From Parabacteroides goldsteinii DSM 19448 = WAL 12034 (GTDB taxonomy: Bacteria; Bacteroidota; Bacteroidia; Bacteroidales; Tannerellaceae): a DNA stretch of 64,000 nt. Shown one piece after another: positions 17,979 to 25,249 of the stretch (position 1 is the first letter of the stretch; each line of letters starts with the position of its first letter). The notes under the pieces are model-generated. The model worked only from the letters and a program-made list of their open reading frames with translations, searched no databases and was not told the DNA's origin. The position numbers and the translations under genes were made by a program. The stretch lies in the NCBI RefSeq assembly GCF_000969835.1, contig NZ_KQ033913.1:2190102-2254101 (forward strand), written 5' to 3'.

Positions 17979-18304
17979 ACCCTATACAAATTAAGTTTGA
18001 AATTAATATCAAGATGAAAATGAATTTGCTTCGTGTCTATACCTCTCTGATAATGAGCCTATTAATAAGAGACTTTTCAAGTCGCCCGGGAATGTCCTGA
18101 AATTCCTCTTTTAATATAGAATATAAATATTTATAACTAAATAAGGGCCTGCGGCCATTTTTTTTCAGATTTCAAAGATTAACAACATCCGGTATCATTC
18201 ACTTTCACCCTGCAAAGGTAGAGGGTATGCACCAGACGGCAATTACTAAAATCGCAGCAAAAACAAGCACAGAAAAACCTGTTATACAGCGTATTAATCA
18301 ATTA
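17979..18304. other. AT-rich intergenic leader of the replication operon
   Basis: This 326-bp stretch has no supported gene. It holds the minus-strand promoter at 18213-18242 and a roughly 230-nt untranslated leader. A GGCC-tgc-GGCC element followed by eight T on the plus strand (about 18146-18166) could be a weak terminator for plus-direction readthrough. Confidence 0.5.
18213..18242 (-). promoter_or_regulatory. Promoter of the winged-helix/helicase/primase operon
   Basis: On the minus strand TTG (18242-18240), a 19-bp spacer and TACCTTTG (18220-18213) match the Bacteroides consensus. The first gene start (17978) lies about 230 bp downstream, an unusually long leader. Confidence 0.6.
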
Positions 18305-18801
18305 TTATTTCTTATTTTTGTTATTAATCCTATTTATTTCATTCAAAAAATGTTTGATACAATCCGAATAATCAGAGTCATGTACTTTCATTTCGGTACA
18401 AAAAGAACCGACCGTTCCCTCCAGACGAAAACAGAGATAAAAGTGCTCAGCCAGGAAGTCGAAAGACACATCATTGAAATAATATACCTTCATTTGCCCC
18501 AGCAGGTCACTCAAAAATTTCCGGTCGTTCACCGGTACTCTCTCCTTCCACGGGTCTACCAGGTCAAAACCACACCAAGTCAATATTTCCGGTCGGAATT
18601 TGTCAAAAAACTTATTTGCCAAATCAGTCCAACCCTTTTTTTGGTGACACTCATCACTCCCCAACAGCCAGGCCAGTTTCATTATTTCGGTCCGTCGGTC
18701 CGGACACTCTCCGATATAGGCTTCCAATTTATCCAAAGCCAAATTTTTTCCTACAATTCCACCAATTTTTTTTTATAGCGTTTTAATTCTTCTGTCAGCA
18801 T
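18305..18801 (-). CDS. Unknown protein split by an A9 run (frameshift or slippage candidate)
   Basis: The main frame (18742-18305) encodes about 145 residues with no recognised domain, rich in aromatic and charged residues (KLAWLLGSDECHQKKGW, FDFLAEHFYLCFRLEG). It has only a TTG codon as a possible start. A good ATG lies upstream at 18801 in another frame and reads MLTEELKRYKKK before stopping at 18751. An A9 run (18765-18773) lies between them. One extra A, or a -1 shift on the run, would join the two frames into a protein of about 164 residues starting MLTEELKRYKKKIGGIVGKN. It may be a real frameshift, a sequencing error or programmed slippage. Function unknown. Confidence 0.5.
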
Positions 18802-18891
18802 AACTTTTAAGTTGATGCTGTACAACAGATGTTTCCTGTCAACAGTAAGAATCTCCTTTCCCTCTAAAAAAACATATATCTTTTGCATTCA

Positions 18892-18949
18892 AAAGTCCCT
18901 TATTTTATCTTCAAAACATATATCTTTCATCTCCGAAATAAGGGACTTT
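18892..18949. repeat. 14-bp inverted repeat between DUF4248 and the split gene
   Basis: AAAGTCCCTTATTT (18892-18905) and AAATAAGGGACTTT (18936-18949) are perfect reverse complements 30 bp apart. The sequence ACATATATCTTT also occurs twice in direct orientation (about 18871 and 18916). This could be a transcript hairpin or a binding site. No T run follows on either side. Confidence 0.55.
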
Positions 18950-18963
18950 CAAATTTTCAATTC

Positions 18964-19188
18964 TCAAGGTTCTCCCAGGAAATCGACAATCACCCCGACC
19001 TGTTTCGGAGTCAGTTTTCGTTGCCGTTCACAGAACCCGGCTGCCCTCAAATCCCTGGTCAATTTTTCGTTTCTTACCACCCAGCGATGCAACAAACGTG
19101 ATGCTGAGTTCGGATGCAAATCCGGGTTGTAACAGAGTGCCAATTCCGTCCATCCGTAACTGCGGATTTTGAATTTTCCTTCGTCCAT
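18964..19188 (-). CDS. DUF4248 domain-containing protein
   Basis: A 74-residue protein matching the DUF4248 pattern from memory: KIRSYGWTELALCYNPDLHP, then SASRLLHRWVVRN, then KLTPKQVGVIVDFLGEP. The fold looks like a small helix-turn-helix protein. Its role is unknown. It is typically encoded opposite HU-like genes next to capsule loci or integrated elements in Bacteroidales. Here it is divergent from the HU gene, with about 250 bp between them. Confidence 0.8.
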   Translation of the reverse strand: MDEGKFKIRSYGWTELALCYNPDLHPNSASRLLHRWVVRNEKLTRDLRAAGFCERQRKLTPKQVGVIVDFLGEP

Positions 19189-19301
19189 ATTCTTATGATT
19201 TAGTCTTACTAAGATAAGAAATTAAATCCACATAAAGAAATGAAATTCAATATTTATGCGCATTATTTATACGGACTTATTTAACCCTTCGCCGCCGATG
19301 A

Positions 19302-19344
19302 TGACATTTCATGTCACAGCCGTTTTTCCAGCACCTTATCTTTG
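19302..19344 (+). promoter_or_regulatory. HU-gene promoter with an inverted repeat at the -33 position
   Basis: TATCTTTG (19337-19344) is a canonical -7 box. In place of a clear TTG at -33 there is TGACATTTCATGTCA (19302-19316), a 6-3-6 inverted repeat. That is the geometry expected for an activator- or repressor-controlled promoter. The regulator is unknown. Confidence 0.5.
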
Positions 19345-19439
19345 TCATGTTATCGATAACCAACCAGTTAACCGTCAATAGCTTTCGGAGTATTTCCATT
19401 GGCATATTGGCACATTGTCAAATTAAAAAATTATCCCCC

Positions 19440-19883
19440 ATGGCTTTAAGTTTTCACTTAGTAAAACGTCCCGACATGCGCAAAGACGCTGCCGAAGGTT
19501 CCAAATTATTTTATGCACAGGTCCGTTCATTGAAGAAACTCGATTTCAACAAGCTCTGTGATCTGATCGCTGTTCGAAGCACCGCTTTTATCGGTGATGT
19601 GATGCTTGTCATCGAAGGTCTTCTTTCCGTTATGGAAGAACGCCTGGAAGAAGGCGATGTGATCCAGATGGGCCGCCTGGGTAACTTCCGTATGGTTGCC
19701 GGCAGCAAGGGTATTGAGAATGAAAAGGACTTCAATGTCTCCCTCTTCAACAAGGCTCGTATCGTCTTCTCACCGGGCACCATGCTCAACGAGATCCGCA
19801 AGAATGCCAAATATGAAAAGATGGATACCGAAACCGTCACTCCGCCTACAGGAGGTGATTCGGACCGTCCGGAAATCGAGTAG
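19440..19883 (+). CDS. HU family DNA-binding protein (HU-like, elongated type)
   Basis: A 147-residue protein of the HU/IHF superfamily in the longer form common near Bacteroidales capsule loci. Residues 20-110 form the HU fold (FNKLCDLIAVRSTAFIGDVM, then EEGDVIQMGRLGNFRMVAGS). The C-terminal tail (about 125-147) is acidic and Thr/Pro-rich. The start at MALSFHLVKRP is chosen because the promoter (19337-19344) lies inside the longer reading frame, and this is the usual family start. It probably binds or bends DNA. It is followed 20 bp later by a glucosaminidase gene, and the pairing suggests a domesticated phage-like unit. Confidence 0.85.
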   Translation: MALSFHLVKRPDMRKDAAEGSKLFYAQVRSLKKLDFNKLCDLIAVRSTAFIGDVMLVIEGLLSVMEERLEEGDVIQMGRLGNFRMVAGSKGIENEKDFNVSLFNKARIVFSPGTMLNEIRKNAKYEKMDTETVTPPTGGDSDRPEIE

Positions 19884-19903
19884 TAACGTATCAATTATCC
19901 GTT

Positions 19904-20365
19904 ATGTTAAAACAGGAATTTATCAAACAATATCTTTTCCCCGCTCAAAAAGCGGGGGAATGTTTCGGAATCAATCCGATCGTCATCCTCGCCCAATCGG
20001 CCATTGAAACCGGCTGGGGAGAAAGTACGCTGGCAAAGGAGCATAACAACTTCTTCGGTATCACCGCCTACGGACATCCAAACACTTTCTGGAAAGGGAC
20101 AAAGACCGATCTTTCTGAAAACAGTGGCCATACTTCCTTATGGTTCCGCACCTACGAATCGGCGGAAGACAGTTTTATGGATTTCGCCCGTCTGATCCAC
20201 ACTGCTTATCCGGTGGCTACCTCGCTCAGTGCCCATCCTTCGGCCTATGCCAAAGAGATCGCTTACAGTAAATACATCAGCGAAGTGAATGGCGACAACC
20301 GTGCTGCCTATCAAAGGATGTTGGTGTCGATTTGCCGGACGATCGAAAGATATACTGTTTGCTGA
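19904..20365 (+). CDS. Glucosaminidase domain protein (peptidoglycan hydrolase, GH73-like)
   Basis: A 153-residue protein with a FlgJ/GH73-type glucosaminidase domain over almost its full length: PIVILAQSAIETGWGESTLA (residues 26-45, with the probable catalytic Glu), then NNFFGITAYG, and the terminal AYSKYISEVNGDNRAAYQ. There is no signal peptide, as in phage endolysins that depend on another export route. It lies 20 bp after the HU gene and before two small unknown genes, one with a C-terminal hydrophobic helix. In many Bacteroidales capsule regions this slot holds an N-acetylmuramoyl-L-alanine amidase instead. Confidence 0.82.
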   Translation: MLKQEFIKQYLFPAQKAGECFGINPIVILAQSAIETGWGESTLAKEHNNFFGITAYGHPNTFWKGTKTDLSENSGHTSLWFRTYESAEDSFMDFARLIHTAYPVATSLSAHPSAYAKEIAYSKYISEVNGDNRAAYQRMLVSICRTIERYTVC

Positions 20366-20416
20366 GTTCACCTTTTATCAGATTTGAACTATCCGATTAT
20401 TGACCGGTTGTACCTG

Positions 20417-20506
20417 TCTCCCCTCTTGAGAGGGGGAAGGGGGTGTGTTATTGTTCGCCCTATAACTAGCTTTAACACACCCCTTATCCCCTCTCAAGAG
20501 GGGAAT
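20417..20506. repeat. Second copy of the REP-like repeat pair
   Basis: Arms 20417-20453 and 20473-20506 carry the CCCCTCTTGAGAGGGG / CCCCTCTCAAGAGGGG hairpin core with a GGGGTGTGTTA tail. The tails face inward here, the reverse of the pair at 15749-15874. It lies in the gap between the glucosaminidase and the next gene and could also act as a transcript hairpin. Confidence 0.75.
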
Positions 20507-20567
20507 TGGTTACTCCCATCACTATAAACTGATAGCTCAATTATTTCTAAATATTAATATATACAAA

Positions 20568-20882
20568 ATGAAAACTCTTGAAACCATTCTCAACTTTCTC
20601 ACCAGCCTTGTCCGGATCATCTTTCCCCGCAAGCAAAAGCCGGCAGCCGGTGACTGCCCTTGTCCCCATCCCTATCCTCGTCCTGTTCCTGATGGCGATC
20701 ACCCTGCTGTCTCTCCTGATGGAGCAGACGGAAGTGACGCTGACGGCTATCGGAGCGATACTCTCGCTCTCAACCAGAGCGACTGGGGAACCAAACAACG
20801 TGTCGAACCCATAGACATTGCCGGTTACAGCCTGATGGCGGCGGGACTGATCGGCGGTCTGTACAAATTATTCACAGCATGA
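20568..20882 (+). CDS. Small protein with C-terminal hydrophobic segment, unknown
   Basis: A 104-residue protein. The N-terminus (1-22) is an amphipathic helix with a basic end (RIIFPRKQK). The middle is Pro/Asp/Gly-rich and probably unstructured. The C-terminus IDIAGYSLMAAGLIGGLYKL is a likely membrane segment. Its stop codon overlaps the next start by four bases (ATGA, 20879-20882), which supports it as a real, coupled gene. Next to an unexported glucosaminidase it might act as a holin- or spanin-like helper, but this is speculation. A second, more hydrophobic frame overlaps it (20578-20814) and cannot be fully excluded. Confidence 0.5.
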   Translation: MKTLETILNFLTSLVRIIFPRKQKPAAGDCPCPHPYPRPVPDGDHPAVSPDGADGSDADGYRSDTLALNQSDWGTKQRVEPIDIAGYSLMAAGLIGGLYKLFTA

Positions 20883-21151
20883 GTTACGAAGAAAATTACC
20901 AACACATGATCCGCCGCAACAAAGCGACCGGATATGCCATCTATGACTGTCTGTTGAAGGCTTACCGAAAACATGCTGAAAGTATGGATATCTCCGGGAT
21001 TACCGACCGGGATATCTCCCGGATCAGTAAAAAGCTATTGGTGAGCGAACGCTGGATACGTCATATTTTATGTAAATATCATCTGTTTTTCGTTATCATC
21101 GACCAGTATTTTCCGGAAGAGGAATGGGAAGATGAAGAGACGGATGTTTGA
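20879..21151 (+). CDS. Small helical protein of unknown function
   Basis: A 90-residue protein predicted to be mainly helical, with GITDRDISRISKKLLVSERW suggesting a helix-turn-helix-like core and an acidic C-terminus. It is coupled to the preceding gene by a four-base overlap and is the last gene of the plus-strand HU-glucosaminidase group. A terminator hairpin follows directly. No family is recognised. Confidence 0.6.
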   Translation: MSYEENYQHMIRRNKATGYAIYDCLLKAYRKHAESMDISGITDRDISRISKKLLVSERWIRHILCKYHLFFVIIDQYFPEEEWEDEETDV

Positions 21152-21160
21152 TCGTTTGAA

Positions 21161-21201
21161 GTCTGTTATCTTCTCTGATATGGAGGGGGTAACAGACTTT
21201 T
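21161..21201 (+). terminator. Terminator of the HU/glucosaminidase operon
   Basis: GTCTGTTA (21161-21168) pairs with TAACAGAC (21190-21197) and TTTT follows. It lies ten bases after the last stop codon. Confidence 0.6.
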
Positions 21202-21229
21202 CGTGTATAAAGTTATTCGTACAACCTCT

Positions 21230-22366
21230 TTACCTCATTACAAAATGAACAATTCTTTCGCAAGCCTTACCATCTCCATAAGGGTTTACTGCTTTACTCA
21301 TTTTGTCATAATACCCTTTATCATCCAGCAAAGCGGAAACTTCCTGTACAATCTTATCGTAATCCGTTCCCACCAATTTAACTGTTCCCGCTTCCAGAGC
21401 TTCAGGACGCTCGGTTGTATCACGCATAACCAATACCGGTTTACCTAATCCCGGAGCCTCTTCTTGTATTCCACCGCTATCGGTAAGCACAAGGGCCGAT
21501 TTCTCCATCAGGTAAACAAACGGCAGATATTCCAACGGTTCAATGAAAAACATATTCTGCAAATCCGAATTTCCGAAAACTTCATGAATCGGTTTACGCA
21601 CGTTCGGATTCAGATGCATCGGATAGACAAAATCCGTTTCCGGATACTTCTCCGCCAGTGTCTTGATAGCCTTACACATTTGAATGAAACCCTCCCCAAA
21701 ATTCTCGCGGCGGTGTCCGGTAATAAGAACAAGGCGACGATCCCTGATTTCATATCCGGCAGTTTTTAATTCTTCCGTCAATGCCTTTTGTAACGCTTCA
21801 TTTCCTTTAATTTTATCGACTACCAGATATAAAGCATCGATCACCGTGTTTCCGGTTACAAGGATAGACTTCTGCTTCACACCTTCATCCAACAAATTCT
21901 GACAGCTCAACTGTGTCGGAGAAAAATGATACGTAGCAATCCTCCCCGTTATCAAACGGTTCATCTCCTCCGGCCAGGGACTATATATGTTATGTGTCCT
22001 AAGCCCCGCTTCAACATGCCCCACTGGTATCTGCTGATAGAAAGCTGCCAAAGCAGAAGCCGTCGAAGTAGTCGTATCGCCATGTACCAGCACGAGATCC
22101 GGTTGTACTTCTTTGAGTACATTCCGCATGCCGGTAAGGACACGGGCAGTCACATCATATAAATCCTGTCCTTGCTTCATGATATTCAAATCATAATCCG
22201 GATGAATTTCAAAAAGATGAAGCACCTGATCCAACATTTCGCGATGTTGGCCAGTCACACAAACCACTGTTTTAAACTGTTCGGGATACTTCTCAAACTC
22301 CTTCACCAAAGGAGCCATTTTTATTGCTTCAGGACGAGTCCCGAAGACGAGCATTATTGTTTTCAT
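21230..22366 (-). CDS. wecB: UDP-N-acetylglucosamine 2-epimerase (non-hydrolysing)
   Basis: A 378-residue cytosolic enzyme that interconverts UDP-GlcNAc and UDP-ManNAc. Motifs are GTRPEAIKMAP at 9-19, VLVHGDTTTS around 92-101, HVEAGLRT, GHRRENFGEG, and TDSGGIQEEAP in the C-terminal Rossmann domain. Full family length. Its start overlaps the stop of the upstream glycosyltransferase gene by four bases (22363-22366). It is the last gene of the polysaccharide locus, while its pathway partner wecC lies near the beginning. Together they imply ManNAcA in the polymer. Confidence 0.93.
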   Translation of the reverse strand: MKTIMLVFGTRPEAIKMAPLVKEFEKYPEQFKTVVCVTGQHREMLDQVLHLFEIHPDYDLNIMKQGQDLYDVTARVLTGMRNVLKEVQPDLVLVHGDTTTSTASALAAFYQQIPVGHVEAGLRTHNIYSPWPEEMNRLITGRIATYHFSPTQLSCQNLLDEGVKQKSILVTGNTVIDALYLVVDKIKGNEALQKALTEELKTAGYEIRDRRLVLITGHRRENFGEGFIQMCKAIKTLAEKYPETDFVYPMHLNPNVRKPIHEVFGNSDLQNMFFIEPLEYLPFVYLMEKSALVLTDSGGIQEEAPGLGKPVLVMRDTTERPEALEAGTVKLVGTDYDKIVQEVSALLDDKGYYDKMSKAVNPYGDGKACERIVHFVMR

Positions 22367-23574
22367 ATTGTTTCTTTTATTACATGTAACATTTGTTCGG
22401 CGAGATGTTTACGGTTGAAGTCATGGGCCAATTTGCGGCACCCTTCTTTACACTCTTCATATAAAGCAAAATCTGAAAGAAGCAAATGCAGCTTTTTGTT
22501 AAAATCGTCTTCTGACTCCGGTTCAAAACACACTCCAGCATGGTAGGATTCTACAATCTGGCGAGCTTCGCCATTCACCCCCATGAGGATAGGGATCCTC
22601 ATACCTGCGTTCTCAAATATTTTAGAAGGAATAACTGTTGTGAATAAATCGGATTTACGCAAGTTGATCAGAGCAATATCAAGAATGGATATATATCGTT
22701 TTACCTCGTGCTTGGGGACCGGATCAAGCATTGTTACATTCTTTAAATTTAATTGCTCTTTTAGTTTTAGTAAATTATTTTTTTCTGCTCCGGTTCCAAT
22801 CAGAAGGAAGTGGCAATTATTTTTGCCATCCATTTGGGCAGCACATTGCAAAATGAAATCCAGTCTATGCGCCATGCCATGTGTTCCTATATATCCGATA
22901 ATTTTTCTTCCCTCCAGATTTAATACCTTGAGTAGAGCTCTGTCTTTTTCTGTCGGTTTGAATTTTGTAATATCTACCCCATTCTTTATAACCTCTATCT
23001 TTTGAATGGGGATACCCTTTTCTTTCAGTTTTCTTTTGAAAGAGTCAGTTACAACGATAATCTTTAAGGCTGACTGATAACATCTTTTTTCTTCCCATTC
23101 AAAAAAACGAATAACAGGATTATCTTCCATGGCGCCGACTGTTTTGATCGATTCCGGCCATAAATCTCTCACCTCCATGATCCAGGGTTTTCTTTTCCAG
23201 AAAGCCAATGTACGCCCAGAGAGAGCCGTAAAGAACTGAGGCGATGTTGCAATGATAATATCTGTCCGTTGAAAAAGTCCTACGAAGAATGAAGAAACGG
23301 AGAAACTGATGTAATCAAGCGTTCGTTTCAAAAATCCTTCATTGACAGTAATGTAACTCCATACACGAATAACTCGGATTCCATCTATTATTTCCGACTG
23401 GTATAATTTATTCCTATAACCTTTATAAACCTTGCCCTGAGGAAAATTCGGCACACAGGTTATAACCGTTACTTCCGCACCACATCTAACCCATTCCTTA
23501 CAATGTTCATAGGTACGAGTAGCCGGAGCATTTACTTCGGGAGGAAAATTGTCTGATAAAAAAAGAATTTTCAT
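22363..23574 (-). CDS. Glycosyltransferase family 4, WbuB-like
   Basis: A 403-residue GT-B glycosyltransferase. The N-terminal acceptor domain shows MKILFLSDNFPPEVNAPATR and the WPESIKTVGA segment typical of WbuB-like FucNAc transferases. The C-terminal donor domain (about 200-400) has IIGYIGTHGMAHRLDFI. There is no signal peptide, and it acts at the cytoplasmic face on the lipid-linked repeat unit. It directly precedes wecB with a four-base overlap, a pairing frequent in O-antigen and capsule loci. The sugar transferred is not determined by the sequence. Confidence 0.85.
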   Translation of the reverse strand: MKILFLSDNFPPEVNAPATRTYEHCKEWVRCGAEVTVITCVPNFPQGKVYKGYRNKLYQSEIIDGIRVIRVWSYITVNEGFLKRTLDYISFSVSSFFVGLFQRTDIIIATSPQFFTALSGRTLAFWKRKPWIMEVRDLWPESIKTVGAMEDNPVIRFFEWEEKRCYQSALKIIVVTDSFKRKLKEKGIPIQKIEVIKNGVDITKFKPTEKDRALLKVLNLEGRKIIGYIGTHGMAHRLDFILQCAAQMDGKNNCHFLLIGTGAEKNNLLKLKEQLNLKNVTMLDPVPKHEVKRYISILDIALINLRKSDLFTTVIPSKIFENAGMRIPILMGVNGEARQIVESYHAGVCFEPESEDDFNKKLHLLLSDFALYEECKEGCRKLAHDFNRKHLAEQMLHVIKETI

Positions 23575-23655
23575 GATTTACACTTTAAAGTCACAAAACC
23601 TTTCAAAATGGCACATATTCTATTTAGAAAAAAGCCAAATCTTATATTGTGAAAG

Positions 23656-23958
23656 TTATGTATATAATAAATAGTATAATATCGTATCAACAAAGACCTG
23701 TTTTTCACAAGATAAATAAATGAATATTTTTTTAGAAACCGAATCTTTTCTTATTCTTCTAAAATACAAAGAACTGTGTGAGAGTTCTATATTTGTTATA
23801 GAAGAAGATACTTTAAACATAAAAAAAGCATCTTCTCCAATTGATATATCACAGGGAAAAGTTATATTATCAATAGAACTTCTAGGTATCAATTTTGCAC
23901 AAGAACTAGAAAAAGCTGATTTAGCTTCAAAAACAGATATATTTTTTTATTCAATTCA
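23656..23958 (-). pseudogene. Remnant of a family 2 glycosyltransferase (C-terminal half)
   Basis: The minus strand encodes an open stretch without a start codon that reads CAKLIPRSSIDNITFPCDIS followed by IGEDAFFMFK and LYFRRIRKDSVS. This is the familiar second half of capsule GT2 enzymes (KL-x-x-R, the GED motif, Y-x-R-x-x-x-S-x-S). The GT-A core with DxD is missing and a stop codon bounds it upstream near 23960. It is very AT-rich. It is best read as a decayed gene in the polysaccharide locus. Confidence 0.55.
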
Positions 23959-23994
23959 AATGGACTTGATAAATAGTCATCTATAAATACCCCA

Positions 23995-24231
23995 TCACAA
24001 TTTGAAATATATGCTCTCCACATCCGGAACCAGATGAATCAAACTTACGGTTTTCGCGGTTGTTGAGACAGAGTCCTCTACCCTAAAACAATCCTTATCG
24101 ATCACGAATTTTCGAGAATGCTTGCCCAATGGGCCAAAAGCATGATCCTGCCCTCCATTTCTATGACAAATCATAGCAAGATCCTCCACGGTAATTGATA
24201 GCTGTTGTTCAGTCTTTCTATAGCAAACCAA
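23995..24231 (-). pseudogene. Short fragment resembling the C-terminus of a heparinase II/III-type protein
   Basis: A 78-codon stretch (HRNGGQDHAFGPLGKHSRKF, then RVEDSV and IHLVPDVES) recalls the C-terminal beta-sheet domain of heparinase II/III family proteins that are frequent in Bacteroidales capsule loci. The catalytic part is absent. Together with the GT2 remnant next to it, it suggests deletion and replacement within the locus. It may instead be a small expressed gene. Confidence 0.35.
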
Positions 24232-24240
24232 AAGAAATCA

Positions 24241-25116
24241 TTATTCTATTAAATCTGAATCTATCAAATTATAATACTTCATCACATTCCGGATTTGCAC
24301 ATCATTCTGCGATTCCTTACAATTCGTAGCCGACAAACTTGCCTCCTTATTAAAATACTGATAAAAAACATCCAAAAGAATATAAACATATCCACTATGA
24401 GGCAATACAACACATTTTGTTTCTTGCATTACTTCCATAAAATAAAACCACACATCATCCGCTTTAGGAGCTAATCTCATGAACAAATCTTCTCGGCAAA
24501 TATCCTTGTACAATAGGGAGCGTTTATACAAACACCCACCGCCCCCCGTTGGAAATACATCACAGCCATCGACCCCGGAAATCTCCATCTCCCAATCATT
24601 ATAAGGCCTCAAAGCCCCATCATTCGTAAACAATACTCGGTGCGCCCTATGTGTGTAGATACAAGTCGGATCTTTACGATACTCGGAAATCAAACGCTCC
24701 ACCATATTCTTCCGATAAAAAATATCATCATCACAAGTAATGATTAGGTCATCCGGATAAGCCTCCAAAGCTGGCACCAGTTTCTTGTAGGATTTAGTAT
24801 CCTTACAATATTTGATAGCAAGACCATACGCTTTCAAACGTTTCAATGAGTCGGGCAAGTTATTATCATTCCAATGCTCCTCATCCAACCAAAGGACAAT
24901 CCTGTCCGGTTTGTAGGTTTGACGGAGCAAAGAGATGATCGTATAAGGGAGTACTCCCACCACACGTCGCCCATAGCTAGTCAGCGAGACTGTAACCTTC
25001 TCTTTCCGTTCTTCCTCTCTATTAATTCCATAAGATATAGAGCCTAGGCCTACTTTATAATACAATTTCAATAACTCACCACAAATTGCAGTAAGCAATA
25101 TTTTTAATTTACGCAT
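24241..25116 (-). CDS. Glycosyltransferase (GT-A fold, DDD motif)
   Basis: A 291-residue protein. It opens with a short hydrophobic segment (about 5-18), then KVTVSLTSYGRRVVGVLPYT, the signature of a GT2-related group in capsule loci, and the nucleotide-sugar/metal motif CDDDIFY at 128-134. A GGGGCLYKR segment lies near 195 and the LAPKADDVWF acceptor-site region follows. It probably adds one sugar to the lipid-linked repeat unit at the inner face of the membrane. Donor and acceptor are unknown. It is downstream of a GT2 gene, with a 133-bp AT-rich gap. Confidence 0.78.
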   Translation of the reverse strand: MRKLKILLTAICGELLKLYYKVGLGSISYGINREEERKEKVTVSLTSYGRRVVGVLPYTIISLLRQTYKPDRIVLWLDEEHWNDNNLPDSLKRLKAYGLAIKYCKDTKSYKKLVPALEAYPDDLIITCDDDIFYRKNMVERLISEYRKDPTCIYTHRAHRVLFTNDGALRPYNDWEMEISGVDGCDVFPTGGGGCLYKRSLLYKDICREDLFMRLAPKADDVWFYFMEVMQETKCVVLPHSGYVYILLDVFYQYFNKEASLSATNCKESQNDVQIRNVMKYYNLIDSDLIE

Positions 25117-25249
25117 GTTATAATGATTTATGAATCCACTTTAAAAAGTCATTTTTATCAGAAATTAACACCCTACAGATACTTCTGAAAGGGGTTAAAA
25201 GTCATAAGGGGAAGTATTTGTCAACCTTTTTCTATTTCTATTATTAATT

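Noticed and set aside
20578..20814. Hydrophobic 78-codon frame overlapping the 104-codon gene
   Set aside because: The 104-codon frame is coupled by an ATGA overlap to the next gene. The hydrophobic frame has no such link. It is kept only as a remote holin-like alternative.
23720..23986. Plus-strand 88-codon frame in the AT-rich gap
   Set aside because: The minus strand of the same stretch matches GT2 C-terminal motifs, so this frame is a shadow.
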